NCBI RefSeq assembly: GCF_002953255.1
Contig: NZ_CP026498.1
Coordinates: forward strand, 6,520,590 to 6,584,589
Source: Streptomyces sp. CB01881
Lineage (GTDB): Bacteria > Actinomycetota > Actinomycetes > Streptomycetales > Streptomycetaceae
Direction of reading: 5' to 3'
Length of the DNA: 64,000 bases
Shown: positions 33,894-43,049 of the stretch, in pieces
Numbering within the stretch: the first letter of the stretch is position 1
Layout: every line of letters begins with the position of its first letter
The notes under the pieces: model-generated
Seen by the model: only the letters and a program-made list of their open reading frames with translations
The model's database searches: none
Told to the model about the DNA's origin: nothing
Made by a program: the position numbers and the translations under genes

Positions 33894-35735
33894 ATGTCAG
33901 GCCAGTGGGACGAGAGCACGTCGGGGGCGGACGGCCGGCGGCGCGCCGAGGGCGGCTCGCGGGGCGGCGGTTCGCCGCGTGGCACCGGCGCGCGCGGCGG
34001 CAGCACACGTGGCAGCGGCACGCGCGGCGCGGGCGCTCAGGGCGCCGGCACCCCGCGCGTCGCCCGCACCGAGCAGGCGGCCGACGCGGGCGAACGCGTC
34101 CCCGCGCCCCGGCCCGGCGGCCGGGCCGAGGCCCGGCGGGCCGCCCAGGGCAAGGGCGGCGGCCGCGGCAGGTCCGACGGCGACGGAGCCGCGGACGCCT
34201 CCACGGCGGGCGGCCGGGCGGCCGCGCGCAACAGCCGCAAGCCGAAGCGGAACGTCAAGAAGATCGTCGCCTGGTCGGTGGCCGGCGTCCTCGTCGTGCT
34301 GGCCGGCACCGGCGGCGCGATCTACTACAAGCTCAACGGCAACATCAAGTCCTTCGACCCGGAGGCGGTCTCCACCGACCGCCCGCCGGAGGCGACCGCC
34401 GACGCCAACGGCAACAAGCCGGTCAACGTCCTGCTGATCGGCTCGGACTCGCGCGCCGGCAAGAACAGCGACCTCGGCGGCGGCAACGAGGGCGGCGCCC
34501 GCTCGGACACCACGATCCTGCTGCACGTCTACGCCGACCACAAGCACGCGGTGGGCATCTCCATCCCGCGCGACGCCCTGGTCACCATCCCACGGTGCAA
34601 GCTGCCGAACGGGACGTGGAGCAAGGAGGCGTCGAACCAGATGTTCAACTCGGCCTTCTCGGTGGGCAACAGCGAATCCGGGAACCCGGCCTGCACGCAG
34701 AACACCGTCGAGAAGCTCACCGGCATCCGCGTCGACCACACCATCGAGGTGAACTTCGAGGGCTTCGCGGCGATGACCGAGGCCGTCGACGGGGTCGACG
34801 TCTGCCTGCCGAACGACATCTACGAGGGGCACCTCAACCCCAACCTGGGCAAGAAGGGCAAGATCGTCCTGCCCAAGGGCAAGCAGAAGCTCTCCGGCCA
34901 GAAGGCGCTGGACTACGTCCGGCTCCGGCACGGCATCGGCGACGAGTCCGACGTCGGCCGGATGAAGCGCCAGCAGGCCTTCCTGGCCTCGCTGATGGCC
35001 AAGGTCAAGGGCGAGGGCCTCAGCCCGACCACGCTGCTGCCGCTGGCCGACGCGGCCACCAAGTCGATGACGGTCGACCCCGGGCTGGACTCGGCCAAGA
35101 AGCTGATGGACTTCGCGCTGTCGATGAAGAGCATCGACCTGCACGACGTCAAGTTCCTCACCGCTCCGTGGCGTTACAACGGCCCCCGGATCGACCTCGT
35201 CCACCCGGCGGTCGACAACCTCTGGAAGACCCTGCTGGCCGACCGGACCATCGACGGCCAGGACGCCACCGGCAAGCAGGACGACGCGCCCCAGACGCCG
35301 ACCGCCGCACCCGAGACCACCACGGCCGCGCCGTCGCCGGCCGCCGTGGACACCCCGGTCAAGGTCGCGGTCTTCAACGGCACCACCGCCTCCGGGCTGG
35401 CCGCCAAGGCCGCCGAGACGCTCAAGGCCGCCAAGGTCACCGTGACCGGAGTCTCCACCGCCAAGAACACCAACAAGGCGGTCACCACGGTCGAGTACGG
35501 CAGCGGGCAGAAGGCCAACGCGGAGAAGGTCGCGGCGCTGTTCCCGAACTCCACCCTGGTTCCCACCTCGGCGGCCGGGATCAGCCTCGTCCTCGGCAAG
35601 GACTTCGCCGCCGCCAACGCCGCCGCGGCCCCTGCCGCCGCCGCCCCGAGCGTCCCGGCGCCGCTGCCCACCGAGGTGGTCAACGAGGCCCGCTCGGCCG
35701 ACGACGACATCTGCAGCAACGTCTCCTACGGATAG
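33894..35735 (+). CDS. LytR-CpsA-Psr (LCP) cell-wall glycopolymer ligase with LytR_C domain
   Basis: A 613-residue membrane protein. The first 115 residues are a Gly/Arg/Ala-rich cytoplasmic arm, followed by a membrane helix (IVAWSVAGVLVVLAGTGGAIYY, about 123-144). The LCP domain follows, with LLIGSDSRAG, RSDTTILLHVYAD, SIPRDALVTIP and the Arg-containing LDYVRLRHG...DVGRMKRQQAFL that hold lipid pyrophosphate and metal. The C-terminal LytR_C domain (about 490-580, VKVAVFNGTTASGLAAKAAETLKAAK) ends the protein. It attaches secondary polymers to peptidoglycan outside the membrane. The ATG at 33894 follows GAGAGG. Confidence 0.94.
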   Translation: MSGQWDESTSGADGRRRAEGGSRGGGSPRGTGARGGSTRGSGTRGAGAQGAGTPRVARTEQAADAGERVPAPRPGGRAEARRAAQGKGGGRGRSDGDGAADASTAGGRAAARNSRKPKRNVKKIVAWSVAGVLVVLAGTGGAIYYKLNGNIKSFDPEAVSTDRPPEATADANGNKPVNVLLIGSDSRAGKNSDLGGGNEGGARSDTTILLHVYADHKHAVGISIPRDALVTIPRCKLPNGTWSKEASNQMFNSAFSVGNSESGNPACTQNTVEKLTGIRVDHTIEVNFEGFAAMTEAVDGVDVCLPNDIYEGHLNPNLGKKGKIVLPKGKQKLSGQKALDYVRLRHGIGDESDVGRMKRQQAFLASLMAKVKGEGLSPTTLLPLADAATKSMTVDPGLDSAKKLMDFALSMKSIDLHDVKFLTAPWRYNGPRIDLVHPAVDNLWKTLLADRTIDGQDATGKQDDAPQTPTAAPETTTAAPSPAAVDTPVKVAVFNGTTASGLAAKAAETLKAAKVTVTGVSTAKNTNKAVTTVEYGSGQKANAEKVAALFPNSTLVPTSAAGISLVLGKDFAAANAAAAPAAAAPSVPAPLPTEVVNEARSADDDICSNVSYG

Positions 35736-35741
35736 CCGTCG

Positions 35742-35784
35742 CCGGCCCGCTCGGACCGTCCCCCGGGGCGCCGGAGCGGGCCGG
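35742..35784. terminator. Bidirectional terminator between LCP and spo0M
   Basis: An 11-bp stem, CCGGCCCGCTC (35742-35752) with GAGCGGGCCGG (35774-35784), lies between convergent genes. Confidence 0.6.
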
Positions 35785-35812
35785 GGCCGGGAGCGGACCG
35801 GCGCCCGGGCGG

Positions 35813-36580
35813 TCAGAGCGCCGCGCGGATCCAGCCGTCGACCAGGCCGGTGAGGTCCTGGTCGGCCTGGCCGTGGTCGACCACGTGGGTGCGGATGACG
35901 TCGCCGCCCCCGTGCCCGAACAGGCCGCCGCGCTTGTCCGCCTCCAGCACCACCTCGACCCTGTGCGGGGTGGTGACGAAGCTGACCTCCAGCGAGTTGC
36001 AGGAGTGCGCGTACTGCGGCGCCGAGGAGAACTCGATCTCCTGGTAGAAGGGCAGCGTCTGCCCGGTGCCCCGGATGTGGCCGGCCTCCAGGTCGGCGGA
36101 GCGGAAGCCGAAGCCGAGCTGGAGCAGGGTGTCCAGGATCCGGCGCTGCACCGGCAGCGGCTCGACCTCCAGCGGGTCGGAGTCGCCCTTGTCGAGCGCG
36201 CCCGCGATGTCCACCTCGGTCCGCACGCCGAGCTGCATCCCGTGCAGGCGCTGCCCGGCGACGGTGGTCACCGGCGTCTCCCACGGCACCTGGACGGCGA
36301 ACGGGATCGACCGGTTCTCCCCGGGCGCCAGCACCAGCGGGGCCGTCACCGAGAACTTCGCGAACGGGTACAGCCCGGTGCTCTCGCCCTCCTCGTGCTC
36401 GATCTCCACCCGTGCGACCAGCGTCAGCGTGATCCCGCGGATGTCCGCCTCGACCGTCCCGCCGGTCAGCTCGACCGTCCCGTACAGGGTGCCGCCGGGC
36501 TGCACCACCGGCGTGGTCAGAACGGTGTCGACGCCGGGGCCGCCGACACCGAGGGCTCCGAGCAGCTTCTTGAACACCAT
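35813..36580 (-). CDS. spo0M: Sporulation-control protein Spo0M (arrestin-like)
   Basis: A 255-residue Spo0M-family protein: N-terminal MVFKKLLGALGVGGPGVDTVL, then two beta-sandwich arrestin-like halves (GGTLYGTVELTGGTVEADIRGITLTLVARVE, and later PVQRRILDTLLQLGFGFRSADLEAG). In Bacillus, Spo0M influences sporulation and cell division; in streptomycetes its role is less clear. It is convergent with the LCP gene and divergent from the GntR regulator. Confidence 0.92.
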   Translation of the reverse strand: MVFKKLLGALGVGGPGVDTVLTTPVVQPGGTLYGTVELTGGTVEADIRGITLTLVARVEIEHEEGESTGLYPFAKFSVTAPLVLAPGENRSIPFAVQVPWETPVTTVAGQRLHGMQLGVRTEVDIAGALDKGDSDPLEVEPLPVQRRILDTLLQLGFGFRSADLEAGHIRGTGQTLPFYQEIEFSSAPQYAHSCNSLEVSFVTTPHRVEVVLEADKRGGLFGHGGGDVIRTHVVDHGQADQDLTGLVDGWIRAAL

Positions 36581-36667
36581 GCGGGCGATCTCCTCGTCTA
36601 GGGATGGACCGAAGTCGTCGGGTGCAACGCCAGGGCGGCCCGGACGGTTCCCGGGCAGGTCACGCGG

Positions 36668-36707
36668 CAGTTGTAGGATGACCGGGCAATCAGTTGTAGG
36701 ATGACCG
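36668..36707. promoter_or_regulatory. Two exact 17-bp direct repeats, probable GntR operator
   Basis: CAGTTGTAGGATGACCG occurs at 36668-36684 and again at 36691-36707, a 23-bp repeat distance (about two helical turns). The copies lie 27 bp before the GntR start and in the divergent gap with spo0M, so autoregulation is likely. Confidence 0.75.
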
Positions 36708-36734
36708 ACGACCAGACCCGAGGGGAGCTCCGCC

Positions 36735-37475
36735 ATGACCGCGCCCGGCCACAGCCAGGACACGTTGCAGGCCGCCGGACGGCGCTCGCTGGTGGACACC
36801 GCCATCGACCAGCTGCGCGAGCAGCTCGCGGCGGGGGCCTGGCCGGTCGGCTCGCGGATCCCGACCGAGCACGAGCTGGCCGAGCGGTTGCAGGTCGGCC
36901 GGAACACGGTGCGCGAGGCGATCCGGGTGCTGGTGCACGCCGGCATGCTGGTCTCCCGGCAGGGCGAGGGCACCTTCGTCCGCAGCACCAGCGACCCCGC
37001 CGCCGTCCTGCGGGGCGTCCAGCGCTCCGGGGTGCGGGACGTGCTGGAGGTCCGTGCGGCACTGGAGGCGGAGGCGGCCCGGCTGGCCGCGCTGCGGCAC
37101 ACGCCCGAGGACGTCGTCCGGATGCGGGCCGCGCTGGCCCGCGAGGCCGAGGTGATCGCGGCGCACTCCGAGCGGACCGGCCGCGAGGCGACCGTCGAGC
37201 ACGACCTGGAGTTCCACACCGCCGTCGTCGAGGCCGCGCACAACCCTGCGCTGACCGAGGTGTACCGCTACTTCGGCGCCTCGGTGCGCGAGTCGATGCG
37301 GACGGCCTTCGGCGACCACGAGATGCCCGAGGTGGTCGTGGCCACCCACGCGGCGCTGGTGGACGCGATCGAGAGCGGCGACCCGGACCGCGCCGAACGC
37401 GCGTGTCGCGCGCTGCTCGCCGAGCCGATCGCGGCCGTCGAGCAGCTCCTCGCGGCCATCGCGGCCCGGAAGTGA
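36735..37475 (+). CDS. FadR-type GntR transcriptional regulator
   Basis: A 246-residue FadR-subfamily GntR regulator: winged HTH at residues 20-85 (GSRIPTEHELAERLQVGRNTVREAIRVLVHAGMLVSRQGEGTFV) and an all-helical FCD effector domain with likely metal-binding His (FHTAVVEAAHN, THAALVDAIESGD). It lies 74 bp upstream of an MFS transporter in the same direction, which it probably controls. Confidence 0.93.
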   Translation: MTAPGHSQDTLQAAGRRSLVDTAIDQLREQLAAGAWPVGSRIPTEHELAERLQVGRNTVREAIRVLVHAGMLVSRQGEGTFVRSTSDPAAVLRGVQRSGVRDVLEVRAALEAEAARLAALRHTPEDVVRMRAALAREAEVIAAHSERTGREATVEHDLEFHTAVVEAAHNPALTEVYRYFGASVRESMRTAFGDHEMPEVVVATHAALVDAIESGDPDRAERACRALLAEPIAAVEQLLAAIAARK

Positions 37476-37549
37476 GCGGTACCCGCCGGTACCCGCCCCT
37501 TCCGCCGTCCGCCCCCGGTTCCACGTTTCACGAAAGAGCAGCACGCCCC

Positions 37550-38791
37550 ATGGCAGTCACCCGTGCCCAGCAGCCGGTTGTCACCACCTCCCCGCTCCCC
37601 GTCCGCAGCCGGCTGGCCCACCCCGCGCTGCTGCTGACCGGCATCCTGCTGGTCGCCCTCAACATGCGCGCCTGCCTCGCGGCGATCTCCCCGATGGTCG
37701 GCGAGATCCAGCGCACCTTCGGCCTCTCCACCACCGCGAGCGGGCTGATCACCACCGTGCCGGTGCTCTTCCAGGGCGCCGGCGCCCCGCTCACCCCCCG
37801 GCTGACCAGGCGGTTCGGCACCGAGCGCGTGGTGCTGGGCGCGGTGCTGGTGCTCGGCGCGGGCGTGCTGCTGCGGGTGCTGCCCTCGGTGGCCGCCCTG
37901 TACGCGGGGTGCGTGGTGATCGGCGTGGCGATCGCGGTCCTGAACGTCTCGATGCCGGGCCTGGTCAAGCGCGAGTTCCCGGGCCGGGCGGCGGCCATGA
38001 CCGGCGTCTACTCGACCACCATGCTGGTCGGCGCGACGCTGGCGGCCGGGACCTCGGTGCCGCTGGAGCACGTCCTCGGCGGCGGCTGGCAGGCCTCGCT
38101 GGGTGCCTGGTCGCTGCTGGCGCTGGTCGCCGCCGTGGCCTGGCTGCCGCAGGTGCTGCGCGCGCGTCAGGAGAAGGCGGCGGTGGCGGCGCCGGCCCGG
38201 CCCGCCGCGACCAGGCCGATCGAGGGGATCTGGCGCACGCCGCTGGCCTGGCAGATCAGCCTCTTCATGGGCATCTCGTCGCTGCTGGTCTACACCCTGG
38301 TGGCGTGGATGCCGACCATCCTGGCCGACCACGGGATGGACCGCGGCGAGGCCGGCCTGGTCTTCGCGTTCTCCAACCTGGTCCAGGTGACGGGCGCCTT
38401 CCTGGTGCCGCTGATGGCCGGCCGGATGACCAGCCAGCGCACGCTGGCCGTGGTGATGGCCGCGCTGAACGCGCTCGGCATCACCGTCCTGCTGGTCTCG
38501 CCGGTGCCCGGTGCCTGGGTGGCGGCCACCATCCTGGGCGTCGCCCAGGGCGGTTCGCTGGGCCTCGGTCTCGCCTTCATCGTGCTGCGGACCGACAGCG
38601 CCGCCGGCGCGGCCCAGCTGGGCGGCATGTCGCAGGCGGTCGGCTACCTGGTGGCGGCGGCCGGCCCGGTCGGCGCCGGGGCGCTGCACCAGCTGACCGG
38701 CGGCTGGACCACCCCGCTGACGCTGATGCTGGTGCTGGCCGCCGTCGTCGGCGTGGCCGGCTGGGGCGCCGGACGCAATCGGACGCTCTGA
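37550..38791 (+). CDS. MFS transporter, CynX/NimT-like
   Basis: A 413-residue, 12-helix transporter of the CynX/NimT subgroup: LVALNMRACLAAISPMVGEI in helix 1, a TRRFGTERVV loop after helix 2, and a central LRARQEKAAVAAPARPA linker between two six-helix halves. It may move cyanate-, nitroimidazole- or other small organic-anion-like substrates; the true substrate is unknown. It pairs with the GntR regulator upstream. Confidence 0.9.
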   Translation: MAVTRAQQPVVTTSPLPVRSRLAHPALLLTGILLVALNMRACLAAISPMVGEIQRTFGLSTTASGLITTVPVLFQGAGAPLTPRLTRRFGTERVVLGAVLVLGAGVLLRVLPSVAALYAGCVVIGVAIAVLNVSMPGLVKREFPGRAAAMTGVYSTTMLVGATLAAGTSVPLEHVLGGGWQASLGAWSLLALVAAVAWLPQVLRARQEKAAVAAPARPAATRPIEGIWRTPLAWQISLFMGISSLLVYTLVAWMPTILADHGMDRGEAGLVFAFSNLVQVTGAFLVPLMAGRMTSQRTLAVVMAALNALGITVLLVSPVPGAWVAATILGVAQGGSLGLGLAFIVLRTDSAAGAAQLGGMSQAVGYLVAAAGPVGAGALHQLTGGWTTPLTLMLVLAAVVGVAGWGAGRNRTL

Positions 38792-38800
38792 GGCGTCCGG

Positions 38801-38836
38801 CCGCGGCGGGCCCGGGGCGCGGGAGACCCGCCGCGG
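38801..38836. terminator. Bidirectional terminator between MFS and ABC genes
   Basis: A perfect 10-bp stem, CCGCGGCGGG (38801-38810) with CCCGCCGCGG (38827-38836), lies directly between two convergent stop codons. Confidence 0.65.
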
Positions 38837-39553
38837 CTACTCCTCGGCGGCCAGGGTCAGCCCGGCCAGCTTCACCGAGGCCAGCACCGCCGCCCCCACC
38901 GTGAGCACCAGCAGCAGCGGCACCGCCACGCCGAGCCCGACGTCGGCGGTGATCGCACCGTCCCCGGCCACCGCCCCGGCCACCGACAGCCCCCACTGCT
39001 GGATGCTCAGCGTCCTGGCGCCCTCGACGAAGTTGCCGATCAGGGACTCCCAGACCAGCGCGTACGCCAGCCCGGCCACCACCGCGTGCCGGGTGACCAC
39101 GCCGAGCAGCAGGAACAGCGCGCTGTACGCGGCCCCGGCCACCAGGGTGGCGACGGTGTAGCCGAGCGCCAGCCCGTCCTCGGTGCCGTACAGCAGCAGG
39201 CCGGCCAGGAGCGTCGGGACCGCCGCGAAGACCCAGGTGGTGCCGACGGCGACCGCCAGCTTGGTGGTGATGATCTTCCAGCGGGGCAGCGGCTTGGCGA
39301 GCAGGTAGACGATCGAGCCGTCGTCGATCTCGGTGGCGATGGCACCGGTGCCGACGACCAGGCCGAGGATCGGCAGCAGCGTGCCGAGGCCCAGCTGGCC
39401 GAGGATTCTGACGGTCAGGTCGTGCTTGTCCCCGCTGGAGCCGCTGGCGATCGCCGAGACGAGCAGCAGCAGGGCGGGGACCACCAGCAGCAGGATGCCG
39501 CGGCGGCGGCCCAGCAGGCCGCGCAGCGTCAGCCTGGCGACGGTCGGGTTCAT
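38837..39553 (-). CDS. ABC-2 transporter permease
   Basis: A 238-residue, six-helix ABC-2 type permease (LLVVPALLLLVSAIAS, GTLLPILGLVVGTGAIATEIDDGSIVYLLAKPLPRWKI, and further helices). The EIDDGSIVYLLAKPLPR loop is typical of NatB/ABC-2 subunits. It is the last gene of a four-gene leftward operon and pairs with the ATPase 50 bp upstream. Confidence 0.92.
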   Translation of the reverse strand: MNPTVARLTLRGLLGRRRGILLLVVPALLLLVSAIASGSSGDKHDLTVRILGQLGLGTLLPILGLVVGTGAIATEIDDGSIVYLLAKPLPRWKIITTKLAVAVGTTWVFAAVPTLLAGLLLYGTEDGLALGYTVATLVAGAAYSALFLLLGVVTRHAVVAGLAYALVWESLIGNFVEGARTLSIQQWGLSVAGAVAGDGAITADVGLGVAVPLLLVLTVGAAVLASVKLAGLTLAAEE

Positions 39554-39603
39554 GGTGTGGTCGGCCTTCCTGGGTCCGGGTGGGTGCGACGCGTCCGTGG
39601 GCG

Positions 39604-40521
39604 CTAGGCGGAGACGAGGTAGGAGAAGACGCTCTCCAGCGACTCGTCCGCCGGTGCGACGGTGTACAGCCGGACGCCGGCCTGCTGGGCGACCTTCGGC
39701 AGCAGGGTGGTGAAGCCCTGGAAGTTGACCGCCTGGATGCGCAGCGCCTTCTCCTGCTGGTCCAGCTCGATGCCGGCCGTCGACGCGTCGGCGATCAGCG
39801 CCGCCGCGAGCCGGCGGTCGTCGCTGGAGCGGACCAGGTAGCGGTGCGGGCGGTCGGTCATCAGCCGGCGGATCTTCCGGAAGTCGCCGGAGGCCGCGTG
39901 CCGGCCGGCCACCACGACCTCGATGTGCCGGGCCAGCTGCTCGACCTCCTCCAGGATGTGCGAGGAGAAGAGCACCGTCCGGCCGTCGGCGCCGAAGCGG
40001 CGCAGCAGCTCCATCAGCTGGAGCCGCTGGCGCGGGTCCATGCCGTTGAACGGCTCGTCGAGCAGCAGCACGGCCGGGTCGTGGACCAGTGCGGACGCCA
40101 TCTTGACGCGCTGCTTCATGCCCTTGGAGTAGGTGCCGGTCTTCCGGTCCTGGGCGTACTCCATCTCGACCAGGGCCAGTGCCCGCCGCGCGGCGGCACC
40201 CGGGTCGGCGAGCCCGTGCAGTTCGGCGTTGGCCAGGACGAACTCCCAGCCGGTCAGGTAGTCGTACATGGACTCGCGCTCGGGGACCAGCCCGATCTGC
40301 CGGTACACCTGCTGGTTGCGCCAGATCGGCGCGCCGTCCAGGGTGACCGCCCCGGTGGAGGGGGCGAGGAATCCGCTCATCATGTGGATGAGGGTGGACT
40401 TCCCCGCGCCGTTCGGGCCGAGCAGACCGGTGATGCCGGGACCGATCGCCATGCTGACGTCGTTGACGGCGACCACGTTGCCGAACCAACGCGAGACCTT
40501 GTCGATGGTGATGGTGGCCAT
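39604..40521 (-). CDS. ABC transporter ATP-binding protein (exporter)
   Basis: A 305-residue ATPase: Walker A GPNGAGKST (residues 35-43), Q-loop after YRQIGLVPE, signature TYSKGMKQRVKMA, Walker B AVLLLDEPFNGMDP, H-loop SSHILEEV. A C-terminal extension of about 80 residues is usual for ABC-2 exporters. It should energise the permease encoded just downstream. Confidence 0.95.
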   Translation of the reverse strand: MATITIDKVSRWFGNVVAVNDVSMAIGPGITGLLGPNGAGKSTLIHMMSGFLAPSTGAVTLDGAPIWRNQQVYRQIGLVPERESMYDYLTGWEFVLANAELHGLADPGAAARRALALVEMEYAQDRKTGTYSKGMKQRVKMASALVHDPAVLLLDEPFNGMDPRQRLQLMELLRRFGADGRTVLFSSHILEEVEQLARHIEVVVAGRHAASGDFRKIRRLMTDRPHRYLVRSSDDRRLAAALIADASTAGIELDQQEKALRIQAVNFQGFTTLLPKVAQQAGVRLYTVAPADESLESVFSYLVSA

Positions 40522-40546
40522 GGCGCCCTCTCAAATCCTGCGGTTG

Positions 40547-41449
40547 TCAGATGCGGCGGTAGCGGCGCAGCAGCAGCGCGTACGAGCCGGCCACCATCGC
40601 GACGGCGACGGCGGTGAAGACGGCCACGCCGAGGGCGCCGGGCGCGTGCATCCGCTCGGGGCCGCTGCCGAGGTCGAACAGCTGGTTGGTCAGGCTCTCC
40701 ACCAGAGCGCCGGGCGAGAGCAGCACGATCCACTGGGCGGAGTCCGGCACGGCGGAGGAGACGCCCCGGCTGATGCCCACGACGATCCCGACCACCGCGG
40801 TGGAGACCGCCAGGTAGCCCATGATCGCGGCCACCCCGAAGCCCCGGCGCGGCGTGGCCGCGGCGATCACCACGGCCACCGAGGTCGGCACCACGGCGTA
40901 CAGCACCGCGGTGACCAGGCCGTAGACGAAGTGCGCGCTCTGGTGCCCGAAGTCCAGCCCGCCGAGCAGCGCGCCCACGTACAGCACCAGCAGCGGAGCC
41001 GCCATCAGCAGCAGCTGGGCGGTGGCCATCGCGGCGAACTTGGCCCGGACGTAGTCGGCCCGGGTGATCGGGCGGGAGAAGTAGAGCGGGACGGTGTGGT
41101 GGCGCAGGTCCCGGGAGAGCAGGACGGGCGCCTGCGAGGCGAGGAAGATCGAGACGACCAGCCCGACCGCGCTCAGGTACTGCGGGTAGTCGATGGGCAG
41201 GTCCTCGCGCTTCGTGGCGAGGGTGATCGCCACCGTGATCGCGGCGGGCGCGATGACCGCGCCGAGCACCAGCATCGGCAGCACCTTGGACTTGCCGGAG
41301 CGCCCGAGCCCGTACGCGGCGCGCAGGCTCTGGGTGAACAGCGAGCGGGTGGCGTACGCGCGGCCCAGCCGGGGGCCGGTGTAGCCGCGGTAGCCGATGT
41401 CGTGGATGACGCCGGAGTCGGCCGGCCTGGTCTCAGGAGGCAGCGACAT
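40547..41449 (-). CDS. ABC-2 transporter permease
   Basis: A 300-residue ABC-2 permease with an N-terminal cytoplasmic arm (SGVIHDIGYRGYTGPRLGR, typical of this exporter family in streptomycetes) and about six helices; LLSRDLRHHTVPLYFSRPITRADYV marks the cytoplasmic loop. Its start overlaps the upstream ATPase gene by 17 bp, so it is that ATPase's partner. Confidence 0.93.
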   Translation of the reverse strand: MSLPPETRPADSGVIHDIGYRGYTGPRLGRAYATRSLFTQSLRAAYGLGRSGKSKVLPMLVLGAVIAPAAITVAITLATKREDLPIDYPQYLSAVGLVVSIFLASQAPVLLSRDLRHHTVPLYFSRPITRADYVRAKFAAMATAQLLLMAAPLLVLYVGALLGGLDFGHQSAHFVYGLVTAVLYAVVPTSVAVVIAAATPRRGFGVAAIMGYLAVSTAVVGIVVGISRGVSSAVPDSAQWIVLLSPGALVESLTNQLFDLGSGPERMHAPGALGVAVFTAVAVAMVAGSYALLLRRYRRI

Positions 41450-42425
41450 CTGCGGTACCTCCCTGCGGTGCGCCCGTGTCGGTGTCGGAGTCGGTGTCGG
41501 TGAACAGTTCGGCGACCCGGTGGCGGCGCTGCTCCAGCCGGACCAGCCCCAGGCCGAGGTCCGCGACGGCGTCGCGGATGGCGTCGTACGTCGCGTCACC
41601 CGCGAGCCGGACCAGCAGGACCCGCGGGCCGTCCGTCTCCGCCGAGAGCCCGGCGGCGGCCAGCCGGTCGCGCACGGCGGCGCTCGCGTCGGGGGCGTGG
41701 TCGTCCGGGAGGTCCGTCACCTCGACGACGAGGGTCGCCGTCGCGCCGGTGAAGGAGGCGGTGGACGAGGACCGCAGTAGCTTGCCGCCGTCGATCACCA
41801 CCAGGTGGTCGCAGGTCCGCTCCAGCTCGCCGAGCAGGTGGGTGGTGACCAGCACCGAGATGCCGAAGTCGGTGTGGACCCGCCGGATCAGGGCCAGCAT
41901 GTCGTCCCGGCCGACCGGGTCCAGCCCGTTGGTGGGCTCGTCCAGCAGCACCAGCTTCGGGTCGTGCACCAGCGCCTGGGCCAGCTTCACGCGCTGCTTC
42001 ATGCCCGTGGAGTACCCGCCCATCGGCCGGTACCGCTCCTCGTAGAGCCCGACGTGGCGCAGCGTGTCGGCCGTCCGTTCCCGGGCGGCCGCCGCCGGCA
42101 GTCCGGCCATCCGGGCCATGTGCACCACGAACTCGGTCGCCGAGACGTCCGGTGGCAGGCAGTCGTGCTCCGGCATGTAGCCGACGCGCTCGCGGATCTG
42201 CGACCCCTGGGTGGCGATGTCCAGCCCGAGGACCTGCCCCGTACCCGAGGTCGCCGGGGCCAGCCCGAGCAGGATCTTGATGAGTGTGGACTTGCCCGCC
42301 CCGTTCGCCCCCACCAGGCCGACCACCCCGGGCTCCACCTCAACGGTGAGCTGATCGAGGGCGGTGACCCGGGGGAACCTCTTGGTGAGGCCGTCCGTCT
42401 TGATGACAGTGGACACGTTGCTCAC
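41433..42425 (-). CDS. ABC transporter ATP-binding protein (exporter)
   Basis: A 330-residue ATPase: Walker A GANGAGKST, Q-loop region RERVGYMPEHD, signature YSTGMKQRVKLAQ, Walker B LVLLDEPTNGLDP, H-loop TTHLLGELE. The C-terminal tail ends in a short Asp/Thr repeat (TDTDSDTDTG). It is the first gene of the leftward four-gene operon (ATPase-permease-ATPase-permease). The substrate is unknown. Confidence 0.95.
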   Translation of the reverse strand: MSNVSTVIKTDGLTKRFPRVTALDQLTVEVEPGVVGLVGANGAGKSTLIKILLGLAPATSGTGQVLGLDIATQGSQIRERVGYMPEHDCLPPDVSATEFVVHMARMAGLPAAAARERTADTLRHVGLYEERYRPMGGYSTGMKQRVKLAQALVHDPKLVLLDEPTNGLDPVGRDDMLALIRRVHTDFGISVLVTTHLLGELERTCDHLVVIDGGKLLRSSSTASFTGATATLVVEVTDLPDDHAPDASAAVRDRLAAAGLSAETDGPRVLLVRLAGDATYDAIRDAVADLGLGLVRLEQRRHRVAELFTDTDSDTDTGAPQGGTADVAAS

Positions 42426-42604
42426 CGTAGTGCGCCCGCGCGGTGCAGGTCGTGAGCTGGAATGACGAGCCCTCCTGCTGCTGCGGTATGACGTTCTCCC
42501 ACCTGTCCCCTAGGGGTCGGCAGAGCCGATCTCCGCTTGTACTCTTGTCGGACTCTGACGGGGGACGCTCGGGCCCGGGTGCCCGACGGGACGGAAGTGA
42601 GCAC

Positions 42605-43036
42605 ATGACCGACCGCGCGACCGAGTTCGACCGGATGATGAACCCCTGGGCGTACGGCTCCGACGGCAACCTGACGGCGAAGGCGCAGCAGCAGGAGACC
42701 GCGCGCACGCGGCTCAACTCCTCGAACGCCCCGGGCGCCGGCGGCGGCACCGTCGACGTCGACCCGGCCGCCCTGGACGCCGCCGCCGGCGCGTCCGACC
42801 AGATCCACGGCCGCCTGAACGGCGACGGCCGGGCCGCCGACGACGAGACCACCAAGGTGTCCACCTCGCTGGCCAACTGGAGCACCGGCAAGGCCGCCGC
42901 GCAGACCGCGTCCACCTGGGACCAGCAGATCGCCGCGCTCAACACCACGATCGGCGAACTCACCCAGGCGCTGCGGCAGACCGCCACGAACTACCGGACC
43001 AACGACACCGCCGTCAAGCACGACCTGGGCGCCTGA
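42605..43036 (+). CDS. WXG100-like small helical protein
   Basis: A 143-residue, mostly helical protein. The second half (ADDETTKVSTSLANWSTGKAAAQTASTWDQQIAALNTTIGELTQALRQTATNYR) has the helix-turn-helix layout of WXG100/ESX-type proteins with a W-S-x-G turn; the N-terminal half is polar (WAYGSDGNLTAKAQQQETARTRL). There is no signal peptide. It lies 13 bp upstream of a large WxG-domain protein and is probably its secretion partner, by analogy with Esx pairs. Confidence 0.75.
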   Translation: MTDRATEFDRMMNPWAYGSDGNLTAKAQQQETARTRLNSSNAPGAGGGTVDVDPAALDAAAGASDQIHGRLNGDGRAADDETTKVSTSLANWSTGKAAAQTASTWDQQIAALNTTIGELTQALRQTATNYRTNDTAVKHDLGA

Positions 43037-43049
43037 GGGGGACTGACAG

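Noticed and set aside
35813..37243. A 476-codon version of the spo0M frame
   Set aside because: The extra N-terminal part is antisense to the GntR gene; the Spo0M family start MVFKKLLG at 36580 is clear.
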